Assembly: GCA_963775295.1 (NCBI GenBank)
Contig: CAVZIK010000006.1
Location: 248,001-312,000 of the forward strand
Source of the DNA: JAMDEO01 sp963775295
Lineage (GTDB): Bacteria > Actinomycetota > Thermoleophilia > RBG-16-64-13
Reading direction: 5' to 3'
Length of the DNA: 64,000 nucleotides
The position numbers and the translations under genes were made by a program. The notes beneath the pieces were generated by a model. That model was not told the DNA's origin and searched no databases. It saw nothing but the letters and a program-made list of their open reading frames with translations. The first letter of the stretch is position 1, and each line of letters opens with the position of its first letter. Below, piece by piece: positions 8,203 to 17,320 of the stretch.

Positions 8203-9822
8203 ATGGTGAAAGACGAGGACTCGAGGGACCATCGCCAATCCGAGCAGGCGGCGAACCGGCTCAAGCCTGTGAGTCCCCGCACCATTTCCGACCAGGTCGC
8301 GGAGCAGCTTCGTTACCTCATCAATTCCGGTGAATACAAGCCCGGAGACAAGATCCCAGGGGAACGTGACCTTGCCACGCGTATGGGAGTGGGGAGACCC
8401 GCCGTCCGCGAGGCGTTGCGCGAACTCAAAGCGCACGGGCTGCTGATATCGGGGCGTGGTGCCCGCGGGACCGTGGTCTCCGGCATGCCCAACCCGCAGT
8501 TCACGACTCCCATTTCGTCTACGTTGGGCAGCGGAGCCGAGCGCATCATCGAACTCATGGAAGTCCGCAGCGCCGTGGAGATCGAAGCAGCGGGGTTAGC
8601 GGCGCGCAGGGCAACCATCGAGGACCTGCATCGACTCTCCGACATCCTCGCCAGCCCGGGGGACCTGATCACTCCTGAGGTGGATGTGGCCTTCCACGCG
8701 GCTATCGCGGAAGCCACGCACAATCCTCTTTTCGAAACTGTGATCCGAGAGCCGGTGGACCTCTTGCACGACCACATGGCCGCGATCCTTTCGGCCTACT
8801 ACGCCGAACCTGGCGGTGCCGCGGCGCTCCAGCAGCAGCATGACGCCATCCGCAAGGCGATCCGCTCGGGCAACGAGCAGAAGGCCCGCCAGGCGATGCG
8901 CCACCACCTTGATTACGTGGCGCGTGGTTTGGCGCAACTGGTCGGCGCGGGCCGCGTGATCCGCCTTATCTTCATCAACCTAGACGGCACCCTGCTCTCG
9001 GGCCCACGACGGATGTCGGAGCGGGCGAAACGAACGATCGCCACCGTTAGAGAGGCCGGCGTCGAGATCGTGCTTGTATCGTCCCGACCGCCCCGCGCGG
9101 TCCGACCCTTCCATCAACAATTGGCGCTACAGACCCCCTTGATTGCCTGCAACGGAGCTCTGCTGTGGAACGTTCAGGCCGCCGCCGGGCTGATCCACGT
9201 GTCTCTGGACCCGGGTTTGGCGGCAGAGATCGTCGATCTGGGGCGGCGGTTCGGAGCCTCCATGAACATCGAGAGCGACGACGAATGGTTCGCGGACCGG
9301 CTCACCGCCGTTCTGAGTCAAGCCATCCAGAATCGAGAGATAGCGGGACCTGACACGGTGGGTGGGCTGGAGAAGGTGCTCCAGGCCGGCGATCCTATCG
9401 ACAAGCTCTACTTCGATCTTCGGGACATGGACGTTACAGCCGCCGGAGCCGCGCTTGACGAAGTGAGGCGGACCTTCGGGGACAGGACCACCATATACGA
9501 GACTACCCCCGGCTTCGTCGATATCACCTCGGTAGATGCGTCCAAGGCCGCCATGGCGCAGCTGCTCGCGCGCCAGATGCAGGTCCCCGCGGAGCAAACG
9601 ATGGCCATCGGCGACCATGATAGTGACGCCGCGCTTCTCCAATGGGCCGGCATCGGCGTGGCGATGGGAAACGCGACCCCTTCGGCCAAAGCGTCGGCTG
9701 ACGTGATCACGTCGTCGAACCTCAGGGACGGCGTAGCCGAGGCCCTGGAACAGTGGGTACTGGGCCGAAAGTCCGTGAGAACGATGCCATCGGTACCCAA
9801 CCGGGACCTACTGTCCACGTAG
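8203..9822 (+). CDS. FadR/GntR-family regulator fused to a HAD-IIB (Cof-like) domain lacking the nucleophile
   Basis: A 539-residue fusion. Residues 25-95 are a GntR winged helix (ISDQVAEQLRYLINSGEYKPGDKIPGERDLATRMGVGRPAVREALREL). Residues about 110-245 form an FCD ligand domain with the metal ligands D161, H165, H213 and H235 in place. From about 252 to 520 it reads as a Cof-type HAD hydrolase: motif I FINLDGTLL (259-263), motif II VLVSSRPP (S293/S294), motif III Lys448 in DASKAAM, and motif IV IGDHDSDAALL with D471 and D475. The motif I nucleophile Asp is Asn259 (codon AAC), so phosphatase activity is unlikely while the fold and sugar-phosphate pocket seem intact. I infer that the HAD part is a sensor or allosteric module. 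The junction is continuous in the DNA, with no stop or shift. It stands alone between tatC and a convergent permease pair, so its targets are not evident. Confidence 0.85.
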   Translation: MVKDEDSRDHRQSEQAANRLKPVSPRTISDQVAEQLRYLINSGEYKPGDKIPGERDLATRMGVGRPAVREALRELKAHGLLISGRGARGTVVSGMPNPQFTTPISSTLGSGAERIIELMEVRSAVEIEAAGLAARRATIEDLHRLSDILASPGDLITPEVDVAFHAAIAEATHNPLFETVIREPVDLLHDHMAAILSAYYAEPGGAAALQQQHDAIRKAIRSGNEQKARQAMRHHLDYVARGLAQLVGAGRVIRLIFINLDGTLLSGPRRMSERAKRTIATVREAGVEIVLVSSRPPRAVRPFHQQLALQTPLIACNGALLWNVQAAAGLIHVSLDPGLAAEIVDLGRRFGASMNIESDDEWFADRLTAVLSQAIQNREIAGPDTVGGLEKVLQAGDPIDKLYFDLRDMDVTAAGAALDEVRRTFGDRTTIYETTPGFVDITSVDASKAAMAQLLARQMQVPAEQTMAIGDHDSDAALLQWAGIGVAMGNATPSAKASADVITSSNLRDGVAEALEQWVLGRKSVRTMPSVPNRDLLST

Positions 9823-9875
9823 GAAGTCTCGGCGGCCGCTAACCGCTCCGCCTTCATCGAGTTGAGAGAGCCGTC

Positions 9876-10247
9876 TCAAGCGCCTCCCAGCCCGAGAACC
9901 CCGCTCAAGACCAGCACCATGAGAACCAGCAAGCTGAACCCCGCGAAAAGCCAGGCACGGTCGCGGACGAACGCTATCAGCAGGGCCACAACGCGTGCAG
10001 CGGGAGTAATCAGCAGCACAAGCAGGCCGAGAGAGAAGAATCCTCCGGCCTCGAGATGCCAAAGTGCGCGCGGTATGTCCGCGATCGAGGTGTGTCGGGG
10101 TACGGGCGTCCCGCTTCCCAGGGCGGACAGAACGATACCCACCAGTAGTAGGAAGACCGCCGCCAGAAGCCCCGTCCGCAGCAAGTTGGCGATCAACAGG
10201 TTGAGGGCGTGGCCCCTGACCCCGCCCTTGTCGTCCGAGGCGCTCAT
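9876..10247 (-). CDS. DUF1634 membrane protein
   Basis: A 123-residue protein with three predicted membrane segments (about 18-42, 66-90 and 97-120), matching the DUF1634 family, whose function is unknown. Its ATG overlaps the stop of the upstream TauE/SafE gene by four bases. The TauE-DUF1634 pair is a recurrent arrangement in bacteria and archaea, which suggests that DUF1634 is an accessory subunit of the permease. The gene is convergent with the GntR-HAD gene, with 53 bp between the stops and no obvious terminator. Confidence 0.75.
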   Translation of the reverse strand: MSASDDKGGVRGHALNLLIANLLRTGLLAAVFLLLVGIVLSALGSGTPVPRHTSIADIPRALWHLEAGGFFSLGLLVLLITPAARVVALLIAFVRDRAWLFAGFSLLVLMVLVLSGVLGLGGA

Positions 10248-11074
10248 CGAATGCTGATCCCTGCGGCCGCCAGGATCATCTGCACGGCAAGGATGAAGAG
10301 GATGACCGCCAGCACCGTCACCAAGACGGAACTCCGGATCCTCATGGTAAGTTTCGAGCCGAGATACGCCCCTGCCGTGATTCCCAGCACTACCGGCACG
10401 ACGACCACGGGATCGACCAGCCCCTTCGCAAAGTACACGATACTCCCCGCGCAGGCTGTCACCCCGATCATAAAGCTACTGGTGGACACCGCTGCACGGG
10501 GAGGGATTCGCATGGCCATCACCATCACTGGGACCTTGAGAAAGCCGCCCCCTACTCCCAGAAGTCCGGACACGTTGCCCGCCACCAAGGAGACGAGTAG
10601 ACCCGCCCACATTCGGCGAGGGCGGTAGCACACCTCGCGCTGCAGACTGCGGTCGTAGTAGCAGGCGCCAAAACGCCCCAACTCACCTCCCACGGACTGC
10701 GGTGCTCCCGCAGTGCGCTGACGGAGCGCCATGTAAAGCGAGACGACGATCATCACGCCCCCGAAGATGCCGCTCAACACCGCCCTACCCAGAGCGGCCC
10801 CCACCAAGCCGCCGACCAGTGCCCCAATGGCCGTCATGGTCTCCAAAGTCATGCCCAAGCGCATGTTCGTGAGGTCCTCTCGCACGTAGGCGGCGGCGGC
10901 CGTCGTGGAGGTTGCCACGACGGCGACCAGACTGGCCGCCACTGCGGTGTGAATGGGGACTCCGAGGAACAAGGTAAGGGCGGGAATGATGAAGACCCCG
11001 CCGCCCAATCCGACCATCGACCCAAAGGTCCCGCCGAAAAAACCCACCAAAGCCAAGAGTGTCACGTGCGTCAT
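10244..11074 (-). CDS. TauE/SafE family anion permease
   Basis: A 276-residue integral membrane protein of the sulfite exporter TauE/SafE family, thought to move sulfonates, sulfite or small organic anions. The two family repeats are visible: FFGGTFGSMVGLGGGVFIIPALTLFLGVPIHTAVAASL near the N-terminus and LVAGNVSGLLGVGGGFLKVPVMVMAMRIPPRAAVSTSSF in the middle. A soluble insert of about 40 residues (YYDRSLQREVCYRPRRMW region) lies between the halves. The ATG at 11074 lacks a clear ribosome site. The substrate cannot be read from the sequence. Confidence 0.85.
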   Translation of the reverse strand: MTHVTLLALVGFFGGTFGSMVGLGGGVFIIPALTLFLGVPIHTAVAASLVAVVATSTTAAAAYVREDLTNMRLGMTLETMTAIGALVGGLVGAALGRAVLSGIFGGVMIVVSLYMALRQRTAGAPQSVGGELGRFGACYYDRSLQREVCYRPRRMWAGLLVSLVAGNVSGLLGVGGGFLKVPVMVMAMRIPPRAAVSTSSFMIGVTACAGSIVYFAKGLVDPVVVVPVVLGITAGAYLGSKLTMRIRSSVLVTVLAVILFILAVQMILAAAGISIR

Positions 11075-11096
11075 GGCCCGATGTTATCAGGCAACC

Positions 11097-11125
11097 TTGT
11101 CAAGAACCGCCAATACACATAAGGT
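11097..11125 (+). promoter_or_regulatory. sigma-70-type promoter
   Basis: TTGTCA (11097-11102), a 17-bp spacer, then TAAGGT (11120-11125). It points at the zinc-ribbon gene starting at 11181, which leaves a leader of about 50 nt containing GGAGG. Confidence 0.5.
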
Positions 11126-11180
11126 TTACTTGTTGGGGTCGAGGACCGTTCTGAATATCTCGCGTAGGCGGAGGTGCTTG

Positions 11181-12704
11181 ATGTACTGCAGCGCTTGTGG
11201 TGAGAAACTGCCGGATGACGCTCGATTCTGTCGCAAGTGCGGCGCTCCGGTAGGCCTTCCCGTCGTGCCACGGACCGACGTTCCGATCGCCCCACCCACC
11301 GAGCAGCCACAAGCCTCTGAATCGTCTTTGATCCAAGCGACAGTGATTCGCACCGTATCAGCTCAAGCCGCGGTTGCGCAGCAGTTGGCGACTCAGCCTC
11401 CGACGCAGCCAAAAGCCACGCCGCCGACCACAGAGGCCGAGACAGGGCACGGAGGAGGCTTGGGCGGGTACCCACCTCCAGGGGGCGGGCGACCTGAACA
11501 CGGAAAGAGATGGGGAATGTGGATGGTCATCGCCGCAGTGGCGGTGGTTGTGATCGCACTGGCCGTCACGGTGCCACTTGTGCTGGCCCGGGGAAGCGGG
11601 GAACAGGTGACCGTTACGTCCGTGGCCCCTACTTCGACCACCACCGTCAGCGAGGTGACCAGTACGCTCGAGGCCACGACATCCTCGTCCAGCACTACGA
11701 CCAGTACGACGGTCGCGGCGGGATTCCCGGGCGACTCGACAGGCCAATGGGTTGAGATGGACATCCCAGGGGTACCCAGCCAGGTGGTCGCCGTGGCGGT
11801 CTCCGACGACGGGCTGGTTATGCAGACCCAATCTGGTGACACTTTGAAGCTGTACGCCCACTCCTTCGTTTCGGGGAACACTCTGGAGCTTCCCGTGGGT
11901 ATGGGCGACGTGGGGTGGATAGACATCGACAGGAACACTGCGGTTTGGTGGGAGGGAACCTACGACGACGCCACCGGCTCCTACGCCGATCAGCACATCT
12001 ACTCATACGCGTTCCCGGACGGTCCCAGAGTGGAGGTGGCAGGCGGAGGCAAGAACGTGGGCTATCCGCAGATCGCCGGCATCTGGGTCACCTGGGTCGA
12101 AAGCAGCCCGTGGGATGTAAACCCCGATGAATTCTGGCGCATGCCCATCTTTGGGGCTTTCGTCTCGGTGGATGCGGGATCAGCCAACGAACCGCAGCAA
12201 CTCGCGCCTTCGGCCATAGCTTCCATCATGGGCGACGCCTCGTGGAGTTACAGTCTTGGAGAAACGTACCTGGCGTGGGAACAGGCCGCCGCAGTCGGAA
12301 GCCTAGACACCGGCAGTTACGTCATTGATCTCATGAACCCCGCGTCGGAACCGGTATCCCTCGGAGTCAACGCGTGGAGACCGTCAATCTCAGGCAGCAA
12401 TATCGTCTATTGGGACAACGGGATCAAGCTTCTCAATCTCGACTCTGGCGACACGCAGGACATCGATACCGATGGCGACTTCCCCACGGCCGCGCCCACC
12501 TTTGTGACCTATTTCCGGCCGGTTCAGAACGGGGACTCCACGAAATATGAGATCGTGGCCCGTGGATTCAACGACGGCCATGAGCAAGTGCTTGCTCAGC
12601 AAAACGATCCGCCGTGGCTGTCACAGCCGATTTCGGCGTGTGGTCAGCACGTGGCTTTCGTGGCCAACGAAGCCCTCCACGTCTTCGAATGGAAAGGTAA
12701 CTGA
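11181..12704 (+). CDS. zinc-ribbon membrane protein with extracytoplasmic beta-propeller-like domain
   Basis: Start at ATG 11181, with GGAGG six bases upstream; 507 residues. Order: an N-terminal zinc ribbon (C3, C6, C17, C20 in MYCSACGEKLPDDARFCRKC), a Pro/Gln/Thr-rich cytoplasmic linker, one membrane helix (about 112-137), a Ser/Thr-rich stalk (about 143-180), and a C-terminal region of about 320 residues. That region contains repeated motifs such as VGWIDIDRNTAVWWEG, YPQIAGIWVTWVES and RPSISGSNIVYWDN, resembling the blades of TolB/YncE-like propellers. The topology places the ribbon inside and the propeller outside. Function unknown; a sensory or cell-surface role is conceivable. It may share a transcript with the reductase 3 bp downstream. 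Confidence 0.7.
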   Translation: MYCSACGEKLPDDARFCRKCGAPVGLPVVPRTDVPIAPPTEQPQASESSLIQATVIRTVSAQAAVAQQLATQPPTQPKATPPTTEAETGHGGGLGGYPPPGGGRPEHGKRWGMWMVIAAVAVVVIALAVTVPLVLARGSGEQVTVTSVAPTSTTTVSEVTSTLEATTSSSSTTTSTTVAAGFPGDSTGQWVEMDIPGVPSQVVAVAVSDDGLVMQTQSGDTLKLYAHSFVSGNTLELPVGMGDVGWIDIDRNTAVWWEGTYDDATGSYADQHIYSYAFPDGPRVEVAGGGKNVGYPQIAGIWVTWVESSPWDVNPDEFWRMPIFGAFVSVDAGSANEPQQLAPSAIASIMGDASWSYSLGETYLAWEQAAAVGSLDTGSYVIDLMNPASEPVSLGVNAWRPSISGSNIVYWDNGIKLLNLDSGDTQDIDTDGDFPTAAPTFVTYFRPVQNGDSTKYEIVARGFNDGHEQVLAQQNDPPWLSQPISACGQHVAFVANEALHVFEWKGN

Positions 12705-12706
12705 GG

Positions 12707-13627
12707 ATGAGAGGTTTCATCACTGATCCCGAGGCTCATGGAGGCCTGCGACTCGCGGACGACCTCCCGGAACCAGTGGCCGCCGTTAATCAGGCTCTGG
12801 TCGAGGTTCGGGCATATTCCGTAAACCGGGGCGAACTGTTCCTTCTCAAGGCCCGTCCCGAGGGCTGGCGTCCCGGCCAGGATCTCGCCGGCGTGGTGAT
12901 GCAGGGCGCAGCCGATGGCAGCGGCCCGGCCGTAGGCACGCGGGTCGTCGGTCTCGTCGATTGGGAATGCTGGGCCGAACGGGTGGCCGTCAATACCAGC
13001 CTTACTGTCCCCCTGCCCGACGAGGTCGCTTTCGAGGTGGCGGCCTCTCTCCCCATTGCGGGAATCACCGCGCTACGAGCCATCCGACAGTGTGGTCCGC
13101 TGATCGGAAAGCGGGTGCTTGTCACCGGCGCGACTGGAGGGGTCGGCCAGTTTGCGGTGCAACTGGCTCTCGAAGCCGGCGCACGGGTCAGCGCGCTCGT
13201 CACCGGCCCGGAACGAGTAAAGGACGCACAAGCGCTTGGCGCGCAAGACGTAGTCACCACGCTCGACCGAGAAACCATCGGCACGTTCCACGCCATCCTC
13301 GACGGCGTCGGCGGGCAAACCTTAACCGACTCGATCCATCTGCTGATAGCGGGCGGCACAGCGGTCACATATGGGACAGTCGGCGGAGCGGCTTCGCTGG
13401 CCCTACTCGATTTCCCGCCCGGAACTCCCAGTCGTTTGATCCCCCTCTACCACGCATACCCTTTGGAGACCCGCGGTGAGGATTTGGCGGTCCTCGTGTC
13501 TTTAGTGAGTGCGCGTCGAATAGAGCCGTTGCTGGGCACCGTTACCGACTGGGAAAACACGAGGGACGTTTTGCAGGCGCTCCGCAACAGGGAAGTGAGG
13601 GGCAAGGCCGTCCTGATCCGCACGTAA
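12707..13627 (+). CDS. MDR-superfamily quinone oxidoreductase-like protein
   Basis: A 306-residue zinc-free medium-chain dehydrogenase/reductase of the quinone oxidoreductase type; it would use NADPH to reduce quinones or enones. The catalytic-domain start VRAYSVNRGELFLLKARPEGWRPGQDLAGVV and the Rossmann motif VLVTGATGGVGQFAVQLALEAGARVSALV (about residues 140-168) are clear. The structural-zinc cysteines are absent. It starts 2 bp after the stop of the zinc-ribbon gene. The protein is slightly short compared with the usual 320-340 residues. The substrate is unknown. Confidence 0.85.
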   Translation: MRGFITDPEAHGGLRLADDLPEPVAAVNQALVEVRAYSVNRGELFLLKARPEGWRPGQDLAGVVMQGAADGSGPAVGTRVVGLVDWECWAERVAVNTSLTVPLPDEVAFEVAASLPIAGITALRAIRQCGPLIGKRVLVTGATGGVGQFAVQLALEAGARVSALVTGPERVKDAQALGAQDVVTTLDRETIGTFHAILDGVGGQTLTDSIHLLIAGGTAVTYGTVGGAASLALLDFPPGTPSRLIPLYHAYPLETRGEDLAVLVSLVSARRIEPLLGTVTDWENTRDVLQALRNREVRGKAVLIRT

Positions 13628-13697
13628 GGACCCTCGGCACGTCGCCTGCGTCTGGCAGGAAGCGGTGATTCTTGCTCGTATCAATCTAAGTGGGAGG

Positions 13698-13717
13698 GCG
13701 GGCCAAATGCCCGCTTT
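13698..13717 (+). terminator. hairpin terminator after the MDR gene
   Basis: GCGGGC (13698-13703), loop CAAAT, GCCCGC (13709-13714), followed by TTT. It lies 70 bp downstream of the reductase stop. The T-run is short, so the confidence is moderate. Confidence 0.45.
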
Positions 13718-13800
13718 CAGCACTCCCCTCCTTAAGGCAGAGCCAGTGGCACGGCTGCCTCGTCGACAGGTTGTACGGCCTATGGCGATGCCACCCATTG

Positions 13801-13833
13801 CGGAAGGGGCGCTTGAAAAAGCGTCCCTTCCGT
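13801..13833 (-). terminator. hairpin after the ackA-xfp operon
   Basis: Near-perfect 14-bp inverted repeat, CGGAAGGGGCGCTT paired with AAGCGTCCCTTCCG, with a short A-rich loop. It starts one base after the stop codon of the last gene of the minus-strand operon. It lacks a following T-tract, so it may act as a transcript-stabilising or factor-dependent terminator, possibly in both directions. Confidence 0.5.
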
Positions 13834-14304
13834 CTATTGCCGCCGCCGGAAACCTGGGTCTGGCTCGGGGGAGCCCGAGCGGCCAGGCGGTTGCAGTTCC
13901 CATTGACCCGAGAAAGGCCCCGACCCGTCCGCGCGACCGGAGGCGGCCAGCGCTTCGGAAACCAAGCTCTCCAGCGTGGAACGCGGCAGGCCGTAGACCA
14001 GGACGGCGAGATCCAGGTGGAGCGAACCGCCGCGCGCCAACGGTCGCAGTGTGTCGGCACGCTTGCCCCCAGGCTCCCCGCAGCGGGCGCCGAGGCGCAA
14101 GGACGTCAAATTGCAGTGGAAACGGGCTTCTTCAGCCCGAGCGTGGCACTTTATGTGCCCGATGAGCGAGGCGCCCGCGTCATCACAGCGGCGCCCGATG
14201 TCCTCGATAAGTGACGCCACCATGCCCTCCGGATCCGCAACTTGCTCTTCGGCGATGAAGAGAGCCGTCACGGCGTAGGGGTCGAGTAAAGAAGGGTTCG
14301 TCAT
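13834..14304 (-). CDS. unknown protein coupled to a G3E GTPase
   Basis: 156 residues, not recognised. Its start overlaps the GTPase stop as ATGA, and it is the last gene of the ackA-xfp-GTPase operon. The N-terminal half looks helical (VTALFIAEEQVADPEGMVASLIEDIGRRCDDAG) and is followed by IGHIKCHARAEEARFHCNLTSLRLGARCGE, which clusters three His and three Cys and could bind a metal. The C-terminal roughly 40 residues are Gly/Pro/Arg-rich and may be disordered. Since G3E GTPases often insert or deliver metals or cofactors, a role as metal-carrying partner is a reasonable guess, not a demonstrated function. Confidence 0.55.
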   Translation of the reverse strand: MTNPSLLDPYAVTALFIAEEQVADPEGMVASLIEDIGRRCDDAGASLIGHIKCHARAEEARFHCNLTSLRLGARCGEPGGKRADTLRPLARGGSLHLDLAVLVYGLPRSTLESLVSEALAASGRADGSGPFSGQWELQPPGRSGSPEPDPGFRRRQ

Positions 14305-14921
14305 CGGGGCTCATCTGTCTCAAGCCGAAGTCGTCGTCCGAAATTCGCAAGCGCCGCCGGGTCCAGAGCGGACAACCGCCCCACGTGGGCTTCGGGATTG
14401 AGACGTCCAGCCGAATCATAGGCCAACGAGAGTTCCCATTCGCTGCACTCGTCAACCTTAGTAATGACGATCTCATCCACTTGGGAGATCTGGCTCTCGA
14501 TGAGCGGCGTCATCACCGTCATCAGCGCGTCGAGGCGCGTAGGATCCAGAACTCCGACGCTGCGCACTCGGCCCAGAGGGTCGCCCCTGTAGTAGGCCAG
14601 GGCCTCAACTACCCCGCCCGGCGTAGCCACCCCACTCGCCTCCACGACGATAACTTCCGGCTGATGCTCTCTGGTTAGCATCTCCATGGTCTTGACAAGA
14701 TCGATCCCAGTCTGGCAGCAGATACAACCCGAGGTTATCTCGAACACCTCGAAACCGCCATCGCGCATAACACTCTGATCCACTCCGATCTCGCCTATCT
14801 CGTTGACGATAAAAGCGGTCTTGCACCCTTGAGCAGCCAACTGCCGGGCCAGAGCCATGATCAGCGTGGTCTTGCCCGAGCCCAGAAATCCGGAGAAGAG
14901 TAGGACTTCGGGCTGGATCAC
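14301..14921 (-). CDS. CobW/HypB/UreG-type G3E GTPase, short form
   Basis: Start taken as GTG 14921 (VIQPEVLLFSGFLGSGKTTL), four bases after the phosphoketolase stop with AAAGGG upstream; 206 residues. G3E hallmarks are the P-loop GFLGSGKTT near residues 9-17, the Glu-rich switch FIVNEIGEIGVD, the metal motif GCICC inside EITSGCICCQTG, EASGVATPGG, and a TKVD in place of NKxD. The C-terminal CobW domain is missing, so this is a minimal GTPase. Family members act as metallochaperones or cofactor-loading GTPases. The placement after ackA and phosphoketolase is unusual, and the client is unknown. Confidence 0.8.
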   Translation of the reverse strand: MIQPEVLLFSGFLGSGKTTLIMALARQLAAQGCKTAFIVNEIGEIGVDQSVMRDGGFEVFEITSGCICCQTGIDLVKTMEMLTREHQPEVIVVEASGVATPGGVVEALAYYRGDPLGRVRSVGVLDPTRLDALMTVMTPLIESQISQVDEIVITKVDECSEWELSLAYDSAGRLNPEAHVGRLSALDPAALANFGRRLRLETDEPR

Positions 14922-14925
14922 GTCG

Positions 14926-17319
14926 CTAGCCCTTTCGACTGTAGGAGCCCCAGGTCCACTCCTTGACCAGAGGCATGTCGTCGCCGTATTCGCGGATGTA
15001 CTCGCCGTGATCGACGTGGATATCGCGCACCAATTGGCGCACATGGGCAGCCTTCTGGGCCAGCCCCGGGACTCGGTCGATAACGTCGCGAGCCAGGCTG
15101 AAGCGGTCGACTTCGTTCCTCACCGTCATATCGAACGGCGTAGTGGTACTTCCCTCCTCTTTGTATCCGCGGACGTGAATGTTCGCGTGATTGGTCCTTC
15201 GGTACGTGAGGCGGTGGATCAGCCAGGGATAACCGTGATAGGCAAAAATCACCGGGCGGTCGACCGTGAAGAGACTGTCGAACTCCTTGTCCGCCAGGCC
15301 GTGTGGATGTTCCTCCCGAGGCTGGAGCGTCATGAGATCGACCACGTTGACGACCCTGATCTTCAAGTCGGGGAGATGGCCTCTTAGGAAGTCAACGGCG
15401 GCCAGCGTCTCCATGGTAGGAACGTCTCCCGCGCAAGCCATCACGACATCGGGGGCGTATTCGCCGTCGTTGCTCGCGAACTCCCATATGCCCAGCCCGG
15501 CCGAGCAATGACGGATGGCCGAGGCCATGTCGAGCCATTGTGCCTCCGGCTGTTTGCCCGACACGATCACGTTGACCAGGTCACGGCTACCGAGGCATTG
15601 GTCGGCCACAAAAAGTAGGCAATTGGCGTCGGGAGGAAGGTACACACGGACGACGGCCGGTTTTTTGGTGAGAACGTGATCGATGAAGCCTGGGTCCTGA
15701 TGGGAGAACCCGTTGTGGTCCTGCCCCCAGACGTGCGATGTGAGCAGGTAGTTGAGCGAAGCGACCGAGCGTCTCCAAGGGATCTCGCGGCAGACGTCGA
15801 GCCACTTAGCGTGCTGGTTGAACATGGAGTCGACGATGTGGATGAAAGCTTCGTAGCAGGAGAAGACACCGTGACGGCCGGTGAGGAGATAACCCTCCAG
15901 CCAGCCTTGGATCGTATGCTCGCTCAAGATCTCCATAACTCTGCCCGAGGGAGAAAGACAGTCGTCGCCGGGAATGATGAGGGCGTCCCAGGCCCTCGGA
16001 GTAACCTCCAGCACGGCGTCGAGGCGATTCGAGCGCGTTTCATCCGGGCCGAAAACCCTGAAGTCGCGCTTGTCCATGTTGAGACGCATCACCTCAGCGA
16101 GCAGATCACCCAAGACTTTCGTAGACTGCGCAATTGATGCGCCCGGGGCCGCGACTTTCACGGAGAAGTCCCTGAAGTCAGGCATTTCTAGGTCCTTCAG
16201 CACCAGACCGCCGTTGGCATGCGGGTTCGCACCCATCCGCCGATCGCCTGTCGGAGCAAGCTCCGCCAACTCCGGGATGAGGGCGCCCTCCACGTCGAAG
16301 AGCTCCGCCGGTCGATAGCTGCGCATCCATTCTTCGAGGAGCCTTACGTGCCCCTCGTCCATATCCGAGAACGGCACCTGATGCGATCGGAAGGTTCCCT
16401 CGATCTGAAGACCGTCCACAACCTTCGGTCCGGTCCAACCCTTAGGCGTGACGAGGACGATCATCGGCCATCGCGGACGCTCGATTACGCCGTCGACCCG
16501 AGCCAGGCGTTGGATCTTCTTGATCTCGTCCAAGACATGATCGAGTGTGGCAGCCATCAACTGATGAACTTTGACCGGATCATCCCCCTCGACGAAACAA
16601 GGGCGATAGCCGCAGCCTTCGAGGAAATCGGTCAACTCGTCCCGGCCTATGCGAGCGAGGACGGTGGGATTCGCGATCTTGTAACCGTTGAGGTGGAGGA
16701 TAGGTAGTACAGCCCCGTCGGTGGCGGGGTTCAAAAACTTGTTCGACTGCCATGAGGCGGCCAGGGCGCCCGTCTCGGCCTCGCCGTCACCGATGACGCA
16801 GCACGCGAGCAGATCTGGATTGTCGAAAACAGCTCCATGAGCGTGGGCGAGCGAGTAACCTAGCTCGCCCCCCTCGTTTATGGAGCCGGGAGTCTCCGCC
16901 GCCACGTGACTCGGGATGCCGCCTGGGAACGAGAACTGCTTAAAGAGCAGCTTCATCCCCTTCTCGTCCCGGGAGACGTTCGCGTAATACTCGCTGTAGG
17001 TCCCCTCGAGATACACGTTGGCCACCATCGCGGGCCCGCCGTGACCTGGCCCGCACACGTAGATGACGTTCAGATCGCGGGCGTTGATCACCCGGTTGAG
17101 GTGCACATACACGAGGCTCAGACCGGGACATGTCCCCCAGTGCCCGAGTAACCTGGCTTTGACGTCCTCCTTGATTAGCGGGCGACGAAGGAGGGGGTTG
17201 TCTCGGAGGTAGATCTGGCCCACCGACAGATAGTTTGCCGCCCGCCAGTAGGCGTTCATGCGCTCGAGTTCCTCGGGACCCAGGGGCGTCAGAGTTTCAA
17301 GCTCCAATGTATCGTCCAC
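14926..17319 (-). CDS. xfp: xylulose-5-phosphate/fructose-6-phosphate phosphoketolase
   Basis: A 797-residue TPP enzyme that splits xylulose 5-phosphate (or fructose 6-phosphate) with phosphate to acetyl phosphate and a triose or tetrose phosphate. The length and landmarks fit the family: NPLLRRPLIKEDVKARLLGHWGTCPGLSLVYVH near residues 41-73, VCGPGHGGPAMVANVYLEGTYSEYY, the TPP motif GDGEAETG (178-185), and SCYEAFIHIVDSMFNQHAKWL. Start is GTG 17319 with AAGGAGG six bases upstream, overlapping the ackA 3' end. With ackA directly upstream, acetyl phosphate would go to acetate plus ATP. Confidence 0.96.
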   Translation of the reverse strand: MDDTLELETLTPLGPEELERMNAYWRAANYLSVGQIYLRDNPLLRRPLIKEDVKARLLGHWGTCPGLSLVYVHLNRVINARDLNVIYVCGPGHGGPAMVANVYLEGTYSEYYANVSRDEKGMKLLFKQFSFPGGIPSHVAAETPGSINEGGELGYSLAHAHGAVFDNPDLLACCVIGDGEAETGALAASWQSNKFLNPATDGAVLPILHLNGYKIANPTVLARIGRDELTDFLEGCGYRPCFVEGDDPVKVHQLMAATLDHVLDEIKKIQRLARVDGVIERPRWPMIVLVTPKGWTGPKVVDGLQIEGTFRSHQVPFSDMDEGHVRLLEEWMRSYRPAELFDVEGALIPELAELAPTGDRRMGANPHANGGLVLKDLEMPDFRDFSVKVAAPGASIAQSTKVLGDLLAEVMRLNMDKRDFRVFGPDETRSNRLDAVLEVTPRAWDALIIPGDDCLSPSGRVMEILSEHTIQGWLEGYLLTGRHGVFSCYEAFIHIVDSMFNQHAKWLDVCREIPWRRSVASLNYLLTSHVWGQDHNGFSHQDPGFIDHVLTKKPAVVRVYLPPDANCLLFVADQCLGSRDLVNVIVSGKQPEAQWLDMASAIRHCSAGLGIWEFASNDGEYAPDVVMACAGDVPTMETLAAVDFLRGHLPDLKIRVVNVVDLMTLQPREEHPHGLADKEFDSLFTVDRPVIFAYHGYPWLIHRLTYRRTNHANIHVRGYKEEGSTTTPFDMTVRNEVDRFSLARDVIDRVPGLAQKAAHVRQLVRDIHVDHGEYIREYGDDMPLVKEWTWGSYSRKG

Positions 17320-17320
17320 C

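Noticed and set aside
11100..11105. TTGACA on the minus strand before the TauE permease
   Set aside because: No -10 at a usable distance; the nearest TAACAT is only 11 bp away.
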